Origin: Tetraselmis striata
Taxonomy: Eukaryota; Chlorophyta; Chlorodendrophyceae; Chlorodendrales; Chlorodendraceae
DNA length: 64,000 bases
Direction of reading: 5' to 3'
Assembly (NCBI GenBank): GCA_006384855.1
Contig: VCJN01000631.1
Span: forward strand, 49,953-113,952
Part shown: positions 11,855 to 24,264 of the stretch, one piece after another
Numbering within the stretch: position 1 is the first letter of the stretch
How the letters are laid out: each line of letters starts with the position of its first letter
Program-made: the position numbers and the translations under genes
The notes under the pieces: generated by a model
Seen by the model: the letters and a program-made list of their open reading frames with translations, nothing else
Told to the model about the DNA's origin: nothing
Databases searched by the model: none

Positions 11855-13252
11855 GAATCCACCAAGGCTTAGGCGCTGGAACCACCACCTCTCGCCGACG
11901 AGCTTCCGGTCAGTGCCCCGTTTCTCCTCCGACGGGCGAGGGCGCGCCGAGTAGGAGGAGCGCGTGCGAGTGCAGCCAGGCGACGACGAACCGACGCGAC
12001 GCCACTCGCAGTGCTCGCAGCCTGCCACTCTGTGCCGCAGCCCGCGCACCGGCACCGCCCGGCTGTTAGCGCCGCAGCTGATTCGGCCCAGGCCACCTGG
12101 GTGGGCAAACCCGTGGGGCGGGTTGGGCAGCACGGGTGTGCTGTGCTATGTATCTTTCGACAAGGCAGAGGGCGGCAGCGACTTTACAACTCCACCGCAC
12201 CAACTACCCACGACTAGCCCCTTGGTATGATTACGATATCGCCTTCTGCTGCTAGCTCATGTAATTACATGAGCCCCTTGGTATCCTTGTATTAACCAAA
12301 CCCGCACCGCCAGCAGCATCTCAGGGTAGCGACTATATATTGGCTATGTACCATACATGCCAATATAAATGCTACCCGTAGCTCATGTAACTATATATGT
12401 GCCAATATCCCGTACATCGTCCGTACTGGTGCGGTGGTGTCATTCTGATTCGCGTCGTACAATTCGTATACGCGGATATAATTCGTCAACCCTGCTGGTT
12501 CAGCAACGACTACATACGGTGCGAAATAAATAAGGAAAATTAGTAAGGACATTAAACAGAATAGTTGTGAGGTAAAACTGAATATTGAACAGTAAGGCCA
12601 CGATAAAATCGCGCCCCGGCCGAGTCACGTTGGCCGTTGGCCGCCCCGCACTTGACCTCATCTGCCTGCGCCAACACGCAAAAACATAAAAGGATTATAG
12701 CGGGCTCATCCCGAGATCAAACCTCGATGTGTCGATAGCACACTGCGACGATGGGTTTGCGACGAGTGAGTAATATATCATCCTTAGATCGCCATCCGCC
12801 AGTCGCTGTGAGATACCTGTATGTATCCCTTATCGCTATCTCGAGACAATTGATGTATTACTGGCCAAAAAATCGGTCAGCTCTTGTCTGCGTGGCGCCG
12901 CCGTTTCTCCTTGCTCATCAACATGGCACATGCAGACAACGTTCTTGGCGGAGTCGCGGCCGCGCGTGCGGCACGTGATGGTGCTCCTGCGCCTGCGTCG
13001 CGTCGCTCGCCGGCATGTGTTGCTATGACCCGGGTCATTGGCTGCAAGCGTCCTCGCCGCGGCTGATAGCCTACCCCGGGGTGGGGGTCCCTTTGGTTCC
13101 CGGCAGCTAAGTGACTTCGTGGTTCCCTTGGTTCCTTCTTGGTTCTTGGCTCCCTGTCCTCCTGCTCGACCTTGGTTTCAGGCTTATATCTCTCTTTTGC
13201 TGGCAACCTTTGATTGATTACATGAGCTAGACGCAACATTCAAGAAATCCAC
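11855..13252. other. Intergenic, no gene seen
   Basis: This lies upstream of the TBC start. It includes a 20-bp perfect palindrome (12255-12274, GCTCATGTAATTACATGAGC) flanked by copies of AGCCCCTTGGTAT at about 12216 and 12271. A small open frame at 12884-13066 has no recognisable motif. Confidence 0.45.
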
Positions 13253-13290
13253 ACAGAAATCCAGAAGGAAATCCAGAAGGAAATCCAGCT
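13253..13290. repeat. Short tandem repeat, AGAAGGAAATCC unit
   Basis: About three tandem units of roughly 12-15 bp (GAAATCCAGAAG-type) just before the larger tandem array. Confidence 0.7.
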
Positions 13291-13384
13291 ACGGGCCAAC
13301 AGAGGCAGGAACCGCCATGGTAGCCTCCGACCAGGCATCGCCACCAGTCAGCCGCCGCTCCACGCAGTAGGGACGCTCTCCCTA

Positions 13385-14215
13385 GCACACAATCCCGGGC
13401 CACTCCAATAGCGGCACTAGGCCGAATGTAATGTGAAGGCGCCGACAGGAAAGGAGCTTCGAAGTTGAGGTCTCGCAGCAAGGAGCGGAAGTGGGGGGGG
13501 GTCCAACCCAGAACGGGGCGCCACGGGCGTGCAACATAGGCAGGCCACCCAACGCCAGATGCGCTGCCAGCTCGGTCGCGTCCTTTTCCGCCAAACGTAG
13601 AACGCCTTCCCCAGCACAACATCCCAGGCCACTCCAATAGCGGCACTAGGCCGAATGTAATGTGGAGGCGCCGACAGGACAGGAAGGGAGAAAGTGCTCA
13701 ACGAGTAGGGAATGCAGAGCCGACCGGGCCAGCAACGACGTAAGACGCCGGTGTCCAGCGCTTTGTTCCGCCCAGCGCCAGATCCGCCGCCAGCTCGGTC
13801 GTGTCCCCTTCCGCCGAACGTAGAACTCCCTTCCCAGCACAACATCCCGGGCCACTCCAATAGCGGCACTAGGCCGAATGTAATGTGGAGGGGCCGACAG
13901 GACAGGAAGGGAGAGGGTGCTCAAAGAACAGCGAACAGGGACTTGACCGGACCAGCAACGACGTAAGACGCCGGTGTCCAGCGCACGTTGTTCCGCCCAG
14001 CGCCAGATCCGCCGCCAGCTCGGTCGCGTCCCCTTCCGCCGAACGTAGAACTCCCTTCCCAGCACAACATCCCGGGCCACTCCAACAGCGGCACTAGGCC
14101 GAATGTAATGTGGAGGCGCCGACAGGACAGGAAGGGAGAGGGTGCTCAAAGAACAGCGAACAGGGACTTGACCGGACCAGCAACGACGTAAGACGCCGGT
14201 GTCCAGCTCACACTG
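13385..14215. repeat. Tandem array of ~225-bp units
   Basis: The block CACTCCAATAGCGGCACTAG recurs (last copy with one change) at about 13400, 13630, 13853 and 14078, a spacing of 230, 223 and 225 bases. The whole unit repeats, including CGTAGAACTCCCTTCCCAGC and ACGTAAGACGCCGGTGTCCA. There are about 3.5 units; the first is the most diverged. Open frames on both strands simply repeat with the unit and are not evidence of a gene. Confidence 0.9.
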
Positions 14216-15196
14216 CTCCTCCGCGGCAGTGGCAGCACGGGCGGGGCCAAGGCAACCAAGGCGCCACCCGTGCACGATCCCCGCCCCCATCCCCAGCCGG
14301 GGGTGGAGGCGGAGGAAGGGCCCGCGATTCCGAGGGCCGAGGACGGTCGTCGGGCCCGCCCAGGCGGCGGTGGGTGGGGGAACTCTCTGCTGGCAACCTT
14401 TCATAGTTGCTGTTAGTTCTGTTTGTAGTGCGCTTTTGTGAAAGCCCTTATGTAAATAAATTGATTAATTTATCATATTCCTTCGTTCCATCCCCGACGA
14501 CGTCGCGCATATGCCGGTAGCATATCGCTCGCGACGTACAGGGAGAGTATAGCGCTACTGCCTACTAGCGGGTACCTGTCCCGCATATTCCCAAAAGTTA
14601 AAAACAAATCCCAAAAGTATTATTACGGCGGCGGTTTTCATTCATGATGGATGATGTACAGGTAGATGAATTTATGTCTACCACGAATAGCGTACCTGTA
14701 GAGGCATTATTTTTTCCTGTATATAAGGCCTGCAGGAATGTGTATTATTAAGGCTGTACCAGTATTAATAGCGACCAGCATGTTGCTGACTCGCCGTCGA
14801 CTTATTCAGTCGTACGGTACGGTACGGTCGCAGCACCAGGCGGGATGAATAATCGTATATCCTGGGGCAGGTATGCAGTGATGGTTTTTGTGGGCAGTGA
14901 TGCTGGGCTCAGGAGGTAATCGTTATATCCAAGACTCATATCAGGTATATCTTGCGCAGTTAGATGTTGTCAGCACGGGGTACATATATAGAGGTTTGGC
15001 GGTAGGTTTGGTTTAGTAGTGGGCAGTCGTCGAGCGCTCTGCTTATCGGGGCTAGCGACTACATAATCTACTGGTCGCGACTATCAGCGCAAATTGCCAG
15101 TCCATCCTCAGCATCGTCAGAGGCAATTCCGCCTCCTCACGGCCTGAGGCAGCTAAACAACTCTCGGCCACTCCCGTATCTAAACCCCTCCGGAAG
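14216..15196. other. Intergenic, upstream of DUF1769 gene
   Basis: GC content falls after about 14400. No exon or repeat was recognised; the promoter of the downstream gene should lie at its right end. Confidence 0.4.
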
Positions 15197-16168
15197 ATGG
15201 GGGAGCCCTCCCTGGGAAGGCTGGCGTCGTCACTGGGCAGCCTCAAACGCGCTCTCGAGCCGGCCGAGGGCGAGGACGCGGATGGCGCGCCAGATGAGGG
15301 AGCCGGGGCACGGAGCCAGCGGCGGCGGGCGAGCCTGGAGTGCGCCACTGCCCCTGCCGACAGCGAGGGGGGGGCTGGCGATACGGAGCTGCCGGGGGTG
15401 GATCAGTGGCCCGACAGGCCGATGTATCTGCGGCCGGAGCCGGGCAGCGGAATGCGGCTGACTGGGGAAGGCGTTATGCGGGTGGGGCAGCCCACCCCCT
15501 TCGAGTCCGACCTGTTCGAGGGCGTGGTCTGCCTGCGCGCGGCGGGGTTGCCGACATCGGAGGAGGGGCAGTTCGCGGGGCGGCGGCGGCAGTTGCAGGT
15601 CGTGGTTCAGGGGCGCTTCCGGCGGGATGTGCTCTTCTCGGAGCTCAAGGCGGGGCAGGAGTTTGGCCGACCGCTGAGCAACCCGCCCAGCAGCTGGCTG
15701 GTGTCGCTGCTAGTCACGGTGACGCGGCGGATTAGCCCGTGCTACACGCTGGCCGGACCCGAGGAGCCGCGGCCAGGGGTGACCGGCCTCATGCTGGGCC
15801 TGGCGCAGTCCGTGTGTGTATCAGAGCCAGGCTCGGAGCCGGACCCGCTGGCCGAGCCCTACGAGGACACTTCCCCGCTGGGTTCGGACTTCCCGTCAGG
15901 CTTCTCTGCGCGGAAAAAGCACTTTTCCAAATCAGGCAGCTGGGAGCAGCAGACCTACGATCGCAGCAAGGTGTGGACCTTTGGGTTCTGGCAGCATCTC
16001 ATGTCGATGGCCACATTTGAGCTGGACCTTGGCGTGACCACCCTGTCCACCACAAGGTACATCAAGGACCAGCCGCTCGTACTCTCCAGCCGAGTGGGCA
16101 ACACCTTCGCGTACGCCGTGGAGATCTGGAATGAGAAGCTGCTGCCAGACGAGGACCAGGACTCCTAG
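15197..16168 (+). CDS. DUF1769-family protein
   Basis: A single exon of 323 residues. The first ~75 residues are low complexity and charged. The core shows features I associate with DUF1769: FEGVVCLRAAG…, FAGRRRQLQVVVQGRF, AGQEFGRPL, then KVWTFGFWQHLMSMATFELD, a proline/leucine segment KDQPLVL, and the terminal YAVEIWNE. Proteins of this family are found in fungi, plants and algae, and their function is unknown. No signal peptide or membrane segment is apparent. Being intronless it contrasts with every other host gene here, which could mean a retro-copied or anciently intron-poor locus. It is convergent with the Dicer gene; the stops are about 775 bp apart. Confidence 0.82.
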   Translation: MGEPSLGRLASSLGSLKRALEPAEGEDADGAPDEGAGARSQRRRASLECATAPADSEGGAGDTELPGVDQWPDRPMYLRPEPGSGMRLTGEGVMRVGQPTPFESDLFEGVVCLRAAGLPTSEEGQFAGRRRQLQVVVQGRFRRDVLFSELKAGQEFGRPLSNPPSSWLVSLLVTVTRRISPCYTLAGPEEPRPGVTGLMLGLAQSVCVSEPGSEPDPLAEPYEDTSPLGSDFPSGFSARKKHFSKSGSWEQQTYDRSKVWTFGFWQHLMSMATFELDLGVTTLSTTRYIKDQPLVLSSRVGNTFAYAVEIWNEKLLPDEDQDS

Positions 16169-16287
16169 GACTGTATAAGTAGGTATAGGAGAACCTACTG
16201 GATTACATAGACGACCACTGTCCCGGGCTATGTTCGCTGTGGGTGTGAACTAGTCATTAGCAATTACTGTATATAATGCCCCGGTGA

Positions 16288-16292
16288 TGTAA
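16288..16292 (+). terminator. TGTAA polyadenylation signal
   Basis: TGTAA lies 120 bases after the DUF1769 stop codon, in an AT-rich stretch. This is the usual chlorophyte poly(A) signal, so the call is by context. Confidence 0.5.
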
Positions 16293-16299
16293 TACACTT

Positions 16300-16942
16300 A
16301 TTATCAATTATAATATCAGTACTGAAACTGTCCCTTGTTTGGCTTCTTGTATTTGCTATGAGACGAGAGGACTTTGGAACCTCGGTGTCGAATCGCCACA
16401 GAGGACCTATCATCCGCTGCCAAAGCTCGCAAATGAATGTAATGGCCTAAAACCCAACCACCTACAAGGCGCAGGGGATGCGCTGCCGAGCCCCGATGCC
16501 CCTACAGCTGGGCTGAAGTTGAAGCAGCAGCGGCATGCCTGCCGGCGGACAACGGCGTGGCAGCGCACCTGGGGCATCCATGGAGCAGATCATCAACCCA
16601 GGGCCTGCAGCATCTGGCATTCCGTCTGTATGCTGGTACTAGCGAGGCTGGGGCCTACTCAGAGGCTGCTGCCCACAAAGAAAGACAATCGGCGGAGCAT
16701 CGAACCCCAAAAGAAGTTAAATGGACCTCCTCATCCTGTTATATTGTACACGAGATACTGTGCAACGGTGTGCGAGGCACATACAAGCAGGAGGGCTTTC
16801 CCCATACAATTGGCAACTATGTACGCGGCGATTACAGAGGTCCTCAGCGCAGGGCTGGTCGCCATGCCATCATCAGCAAACAATCATGAACACTCATGAG
16901 CAACACCCTTCATGCATAGCCACCATGCGCGCATGAGCTCGC
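16300..16942. other. Intergenic between convergent genes
   Basis: The 3' flank of the DUF1769 gene and of the Dicer gene. Open frames exist but lack motifs; I see no gene. Confidence 0.4.
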
Positions 16943-19900
16943 TCATGCAGCTGACTTCTGCAGGTCGGCCTTATCCAAAACACGCCCGAGGACGGACCTC
17001 GTCACCATGGCCAGCGCAGCATCCTGGCGGCCACTGCGGGCGGGCGTGCTTGTCGAGGCTGACCCCCCGTTGCTGCCGATAGCTCGGTGCGGATGTGAGC
17101 CGGCAGAGGGGTCTTCCCGCGTCCTGGCCTCTATGTACATGGCGCCAATCAGGCTTTCCACAACATCAGCGCAGACCTTGCACAGTGACAAGTCCGGCAC
17201 GGTCCCGGTTGTGGAGGACGCCACCGCCACGGTGCCAGGGATGCGCGCCGCCTCCCCTCCTGAAGCGTGTGCACCCACACTCCTGCCAGCCAGCGTCGCA
17301 CCAGCGTCCGGTTCTTTTGGACCCTCACCCGCGCAGCGCTGGCCCAGCTGGTCCACCTTCCTCACCGTTGTGGCGATGCCTGCGGTCAGAGGGGATGAGA
17401 GGTGACGGATCCAGCTGTGGAGGCCGAGCTGGACGCAGCGCCGGGCGAGGGCGCTGTTCCGCACCAGCTCCTGGCGGCGCTGCGTCATTTGCCCAGGGCT
17501 GAGCTCCGGCTGCCTGTTGTACAGCAGGTCGGTGACGATGTAGTCCAGGACCGCATCCCCGAGAAACTCCAGGCGCTGGTAGGATGGCTCAAACTGCCTG
17601 GAGCAGTGCGTCATCGCCTCCCGGACCAAGGCGTCGTCCCGGAAGGGAAAGTCGCACAGCGCCGAGACGGCTTCTCGCCGAGTGGTGTCCTGGACGCCCA
17701 GGCGGAGGCTGGACTCCACAAACGGAGGCAAAGGGAAAGGCTCCGAGGTCGTGGCCTCGCCGCCTGCTCGAGGGCGTGGCAGTTCCGCCGATGCGCTTGC
17801 TTGCCCCGCTCTGCCGCCATCAGGGAGGACGCCCAGGAGCTGCACCGCTTCCCGGCCGCCTTCCTGCCCTCCGTGCCGGACAAACGCCCCAATCAGCGCC
17901 TCCAGCATGTCCCCCAGAACCTTGAGCCTCATGGGCCGAAGATGCTCCCTCGCTGAGTCAGCGTTTGAGCCTGCACCCGGCTCCGGGGGCTGCCAGGTGC
18001 AGAGGCCATTCTCCATGAACGGCTGCACCCGCAGGTACTTGGCGATGCCGAGCGAGGCACAGCGCAGAGCTAGCGCCCGGTTGGACACAATCTGAGCCGC
18101 CACAACATGGGCAAGGCAGCGTCTCAGACGCCTGTATCGCATGCCACTATTACATGCATGTGGGCGAGGCCGGCCAGTGCTTACCCGTGACCGCATGTGC
18201 GTGAGATCGCCCTCGCTAAGCGTTCGATGGGATTCGCATAGCTGAGTGGACACCTCAAGCTTCAAGAACGCATCACCGAGCGTCTCCAGGCGCTCGAGGC
18301 TGAATGACCGCGCGCACGACGCGCTGGTGATGGCCATCACAATGTCATTGACGCCCGGAACCATCGCTTCAGCCTCCGACTTGGACACCGTGCGCGCAGG
18401 TGAGGAGGAGGCCACCGCGGTATCCACCAGCTCATTGCGCAGCTCGTGCGCCACCAGAAGCTGCTCCAGTGACCACAGTAGGTAGGGCAGCAGTCGGGAA
18501 GCGTGCCATTGCGTCAGCCCCTCCTTGTCCAGCACGGGCTCCATCAGCTCCGGAGCCATGTGCACCACCCGGCTCCGGCCCGCGCTGGCAAGCTCAGGGG
18601 TCGGAGCGGAGGGGGCTGCGGTGTCCCTTCGTCTGGACAACGCATGCCACCAAGGGCGAACAATACAGGTCAGCAGCATGGCGACTCACGTTCTCTCATA
18701 ACCGCATCAGACACAGCAATGCCAACCGCTCAACATCAGCACGGCGACAGCCTGTTGCGCTGTGCAGTGGGCGGTCTCACATTTGCCGGTCCATCGCCTG
18801 TGGAGTGGGCTTGGCTTTGGTAACGAACGCCGGCAGCAACCGGTCGTCGGGGCGCTGTATGTCAATGCTGTGCGCCGCCTTGTAGAGCTCGATGAAGGTC
18901 GTCGGGGGTTCTTTGCCAGGTACGTTGGATCTGGAGGTGAGCGCCGATTCAGCGTGCGATCCTTGAGGCACGATGTAGTGATGCCCGCTGTGGGTTGCCC
19001 TCACCAGCACCAGGCTGAAGCTGCCCCGGCCCCGGCCCCCGCCGTGGTCCAGAAAATGCCTGGCGCGCTTGCTGTGCTGCTCTGGTGGCTCCAATGTCCC
19101 CCCTTCTGCAACAATGTAACAACACCTCCCTCTGAATGGACGGCACTTCCCATCGCCGGCAGTGTCCGCCGCAGAAGAAGGCTCGGCCCTCTGCCCGCAT
19201 TGCGCAAACAGCTTGCGGTGATGCAGCCTGGCGGCGAAGAGCTCCTGCTCGGCAATCACGCGCTGTCCGACATGCTTCAGGTTCACGGTGAGCCCATAGC
19301 GACCTCTGTACCACAGCTTGATTGACGACGCATCAGGGGGAAGCGGCTGCGGCGCCCACAGGGACTTGCTCTCAATTGACTCGTAGGCGTGCCGCACCAC
19401 CTACCCCCGAACAGATTGCGGACAGGTTAGGTAAGGACAAGGCACGATGTCCACATGGTGTGATTCATGTATAACGGGCACCTGTACGTTGATGCTGTGA
19501 GCAACAGGACAGGGAGGCCTGGCTTTGCCACCCACCGCAACATCCAGATTTAAGCTGCCTTCAGAATCAAACAGCGGAAGTCTTTGAACCTCATCGTCCG
19601 GAATGACCTGCAGGGCGTGCAGCGAGACGCTTGCCATGCTGGCAGGCCCTGGGGATGCACATGACGGTGTGTCAACCAAGTTTACGGCGGTTAATCCTGC
19701 CATTCCGTGAGGCTGAGGAGAAGGCGAAGGCATAGCCCGGATATAATACATCACTAGAATTCAATACCTGATACTCGCAAGGCTTGGGGAATGGATATCG
19801 TTGCGCAGTCAATGGAGCTTGCTCCTCTATCCTCCCGACCATACACACCTGCAGGGTCACATGGCCATAAGTAATCCTCTTTGATCCTACAGGTCCCATT

Positions 19901-21420
19901 GGCAGAGGGTGGTAAGAGGGAAAGGCGACACGCTAGGGGCTCACCAACATCACGCCCCTGCAGCCGCTTCGTTACCCACTGGGAATCGGAGAGCAGCGCC
20001 TCCGGGTCCACAGTGGACGACCGCTTGGACAGCGGATTGAACGGCGACAGGTGGTCGTCTAAGGACTGCGCCTCGTGCAGGGCGCGCAGGAGGGCAAGGG
20101 AAGCACTGGCCTTTGCCTCACGTGTGGATGCGTACGGCCGGCCTTGAGCAAACCTGATGGGTGCCCAGACCCCAAGATACACCTTGAATGGCTCCCCGGC
20201 GCCCTCCCGCCAGAACAGCGGAGTGTCCACATAAAAATTATCATTTGGGGCCATCACCTGTGGCGTAATTCATCTTAATACACTTTCCCACACATGTCGC
20301 GTTTAGAGTTTTAGGGCTTAGGCCCAGGAATGGGTTCATCATCAGACACTCTTGAGGGCGGCTGCGGGCGGATGGGTCACCTGGCAGTAATGATGCAACA
20401 GCGTCACAGCGGAGCTGAGCGTGACACAAGCTCCGGTGGCATCCACCCGCAGCTGCTCCGCGCTTCCTGCGCCAAGCTCAAGACCAGCCATGCCCACGGT
20501 GTCGTCATCTGGATCGCAGGCATCCAGGGCAGCCTTGTTCATGTTGTCCTCGGTGTCAACAAACTGCTGCATTGTCGCCTTGGCATTGTCGTCCGACTCC
20601 GCAATGAACACGTACATTTTGCCGCCATGGGCTCGTGCGCGCCCACGCCGCTGAATGAACCCCTTTGGGCGCTTCGGGGGGTCAAAAGATATGACTGTCT
20701 GGCAGGACTGGATGTCGAGTCCCTCCTCAGCCACCTCGGTGGCGATCAGCAGCTTCGATTGGCCACCTTGAAAGTTGGCGAGCACACGTTGCTGCTCTTT
20801 GAGTGACTGCCGCAGGACTGACACCGACGCGCCGCCGATCAGGTAGCTAGGCGCCAACCGGGCGTGGGGGCGGGACCGCATCAGCAGCTGCGCCAGGGCT
20901 GTCGATGTGACGCGCATCTCGACAAAGCAGATGATTGACCCCTCTGGATTCCGCTTGTGTTCGTCAAGCAAGGTGGCCGCCAGCAGCTGCAGCTTCTTCG
21001 TCACGAGGTTGGAGCCAGCACTGCACCCATGGAAACAGCCGCAGTTTCAACAGTTTTTTCACTCTCCTGGTAGGTGAGTTTGAACGAATAGCTTCTGCTA
21101 TGAGGAAACCTGCCTGAGTCTCAGGGCTGGGCTACGGCAATCCAGTTTGGAGCAGACGGGCGCAGTCACCTCTTTCCGTTCACGGCTTTCTCGAATGCGT
21201 CACCCCGGCTGAGCGGACCTAGCGCCGTCTTGCACGCATCAAAGAGGTGCGATTTTGCGACCTGTATACTTGCACATGCCTTCGCTCTGACGTTAATAGA
21301 AACCCACACATTTCAATAAGCTCTGTACAAACACGAGGCAGTGGGTCAATTGAAACGATGCACATCCGCCTCCACACAACCACGGGCAGACATCACATGT
21401 GCATGCATGCTTCTCTTTTC

Positions 21421-21490
<70 letters not shown>

Positions 21491-23640
21491 AGCCAGGTAT
21501 GACATACGTGTACCTGCTTAATGCCGTCCAGTAGTCAGGGCTGCCGTAGCTGCTCAGCGGAATGAGATCCAAGACATACTCCGCAAGCTCCACTAACGAA
21601 GCCGTGATGCAGCAAGACACATCCAGGAGCTCGGCAATGGGGAATTCACTCTGTTGCAGCACAATGAACCATGTGGATGTATCAGCGCGCATTGCCTCAA
21701 GAGTGGGCACCTGTCTCGTTATGCCAATGCTGATACAGGGCATCCATGGCCTGCTCAATATGCCATGGGCCTCAGGTCGCTGGTGCCCACCTGGCACCGG
21801 AGTCTTGTGGCAGACGCCAACAGCTTGTCTACCTCGATCACTCCAATCGTGCTGATGCTCTGCCCTGTAGGGAACGGCTTGTACTGAATGCCATCGAGGT
21901 CGCTGCCATTACGCGCACATGCAGGGCAGCTGGGCAGTCAGCAAGACATCGCGTTGAGTACTAGCGGTGATGCTTCATAGGCACAGCATGCATCTACATC
22001 GCGTGTGTACGGCTCACCTGGTGCTGTCACTGTCAGGCTCAAAGCAGGCATAGAGCGCGAGCAAGGCACACAGCGGGCCGAGCTGCACCGCCAGCTGCTC
22101 AATCTGGCGGCAAAGCTCCTTCACATGCCCAACTCCAACATGCCCGCTCTCCGCACGAAAACCAGCCTGCGCGGCCGCATCACTGGCCGCTGGCTCGAGG
22201 CATTCAGAGCCAAGCTCGTCTCGCAGCTGGGCCCTAGTCCCTGGGTCGGCGATGCGCCTGTAGATCTGCCGCAGCCTGGACAGCTGGCCGGACAGCGTGA
22301 CGCGCAGGATGGCATGTTCGATCTTGGCGTTCTTAGGCTGGCCGGCGACGAGGCATGTTGTGTCCGAATACTCGATGATCTCCTGCAATTTTGCACCACA
22401 GCAGGTCGTGTCAACCCTGCAGATGGGTTCCAACATCAGGAAGGGCAGCATCTGGCTGACCAGGAACAAATGCACACGTCCGAGGTGATACATACGTGCG
22501 CGGGCTTTGGCACCGCTGCATCCAGACTCAGCGTATCTTTGATGGTGAAAATGCGGCAATCCAGAGCTTGCTTGAGCTTGTCCATGAGAGCCAAGACCTC
22601 GAATTCTGACTTCGTCTTGCCAAGGACTGCACTTGCAGTCAGGCCCAAGATGCGCGGGCGCACTGCGGCATCAGCGGTGTGGTAGTGCTCGCGGAAAATG
22701 CTACGGCATTGGCACGCGGAAAAGCACACATGCGTCAGCTGTGGGGATGGCGCACGTGCGTGCCATGTTGCAGTCAGTATGAGCACATTGCAATGGTGGC
22801 AAAAGGGGAGGGGGGGGGGGGGGGGGGGGGGGGGGGCTGACGTAGCCACGGGGTGCTTGGATAGCTTCTTCTTCGAAACGGCGTGGTGGCACTCGTCCAC
22901 GACAATCAGGGCGACGCTGCTCATGCGCAGCAGTCCCTTGTTCAGAGCGCGCAGCACCAACTCCGGAGTGGACACAAGCACGCGCTGCGACCGCAGGAAC
23001 TGCTTCCACGCCGCATTGCTCCAGAGGTCCACGTTGCGCCCGTTGTCGTCCCTGGGTGCATTCGAAGCAGGGGGTGACTACAGGGCAGTTTTGGCTGCTC
23101 CTGTGGATGACTGGATGATGCCTCCCTACAAGGGCATTGCCCTCATCAAAAAAAGAGCAGCGCACAGCACTATACTTGACTACGTGAGCCGCGGCAACTA
23201 AGCCAAGCAAGTGGTTCGAAGCGCTGGACTGGGGCTTAGAGATCGCCTAGCATGGTAAGATCCCACATGGCACAGCATGACAGCACAAACATGCTCTAGC
23301 GTGTGGCCCTTATGAGCGGCATCCGAAGCCACAGCTGAATAGCCGGCAGCGCAAGCGGCGCAACTTGCCTTGTCTCTGCCGTCAACACCTGCACAGGCAG
23401 CCTGGCGGCCCCTTTGATGGCCCCGTGTATCGACACCACCTCCGCCTGCTGGCTAGCCAGCACTTTGGTGGGGCACAAGAACACTATGTGCGGCCCGCCC
23501 ACGCCCTCGCACTCGCTCGCGGTGCTCGTCGTGAGGAGGTAGTGCTTGATCAGCTCCACCGCCACCAGTGTCTTGCCACCGCCGGTGCGCAGCAGCACGA
23601 TCGTGTTTGAGGTCTGCAAGCAAATGGCATGCCACCGAAG

Positions 23641-23671
<31 letters not shown>

Positions 23672-24058
23672 GGGTTAAACATGAAGGTTATCAGTAAACT
23701 CCACTCGTATGACGAAACTCTGGCGATGGCAGTCGCAGCTTACACCACGCAGCCCTTCTTCGGGCCCACGCAGAGTCAGTGGCACACGATATGCGGGCTT
23801 TATAGTTCGCACAGCGCATGATGGGTGTGGCTGAGGAATGAAGGCGGCGGCTGAAGCTCGCTCACGGCGAAAAGCGCGGCCGGCCGGCCATATACATATC
23901 TGTGCATTGGCTGGATGCGCATCGATATCGGCTCTTCGGCGCGCCGACCCGCCCGCTTAATTGTGCTCCGCCAGATGACGCACCTTCGCCTGCTCTAACA
24001 GCTCCAGCTGGTAGGTACGCGGGACCACGGCCGCAGGCACCTCGCTGTGCGCTGCCAT
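16943..24058 (-). CDS. Dicer-like endoribonuclease
   Basis: A multi-exon gene for a large Dicer-type protein that would cut double-stranded RNA into small RNAs. Exon 1 (24058-23984) has PRTYQLELLEQAK; exon 2 (23613-23369) has the Walker A motif RTGGGKT and FLCPTKVLA; exon 3 (23051-22842) has VVDECHHAV; exon 4 (22700-22496) has LGLTAS. Exons 5 and 6 are 22382-22018 and 21902-21791. The helicase C-terminal part (about 21000-20370) has IATEVAEEGLDIQ and the QRRGRAR motif, then a short dimerisation-like segment. The PAZ region (about 20250-18780) is divergent. RNase IIIa (ERLETLGDAFLK…GDMLEALIGAF) and IIIb (YQRLEFLGDAVLDY…ADVVESLIGAMY) keep all acidic catalytic residues. No C-terminal dsRNA-binding domain is seen. 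Intron 2 appears to use a GC donor. Exons between 21.8 and 18.7 kb are only partly resolved. Confidence 0.88.
18092..18184 (-). other. Stop-free in-frame 93-nt intron inside RNase IIIa
   Basis: Within the Dicer gene a GTAAGC donor and a CAG acceptor bound 93 bases, a multiple of three without a stop. Removing it joins HMRSR to IVSNRALALR, as in canonical RNase III. Retaining it would insert 31 residues in the catalytic domain. Confidence 0.7.
21420..21489. repeat. (CT)n(CA)n microsatellite
   Basis: About 20 bases of CT followed by about 50 bases of CA, in an intron of the Dicer gene. Confidence 0.95.
22810..22836. repeat. G27 homopolymer in Dicer intron
   Basis: The run is poly(C) on the sense strand, in the intron after the DECH exon. 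A second run (G20, 23655-23674) sits upstream of the Walker A exon in the same gene. Confidence 0.9.
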
Positions 24059-24264
24059 GCTGATACTGAAGCCCGGCTCCCGCATACACGGCGAGCGTCA
24101 CGGGAGGACTGCTCGTCGTACCCGTAGTATCGCTGCTCCGGTACTGGTATATGTCGTCCCCTCCAAGGCAGCGCTTCCGGCACCCCATGCGACCACTGCT
24201 GATGAGGGGTTAATTGGTTTTTTTTGCACTTTCGTTCATCATCAGTAATATCAGTAATCCTTAA

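Noticed and set aside
13385..14215. CRISPR-like array
   Set aside because: Units are ~225 bp and repeated throughout, with no short repeats separated by unique spacers, in a eukaryotic gene setting.
21293..21505. Protein-coding frame across the CA microsatellite
   Set aside because: The Cys/Val translation is produced by the dinucleotide repeat.
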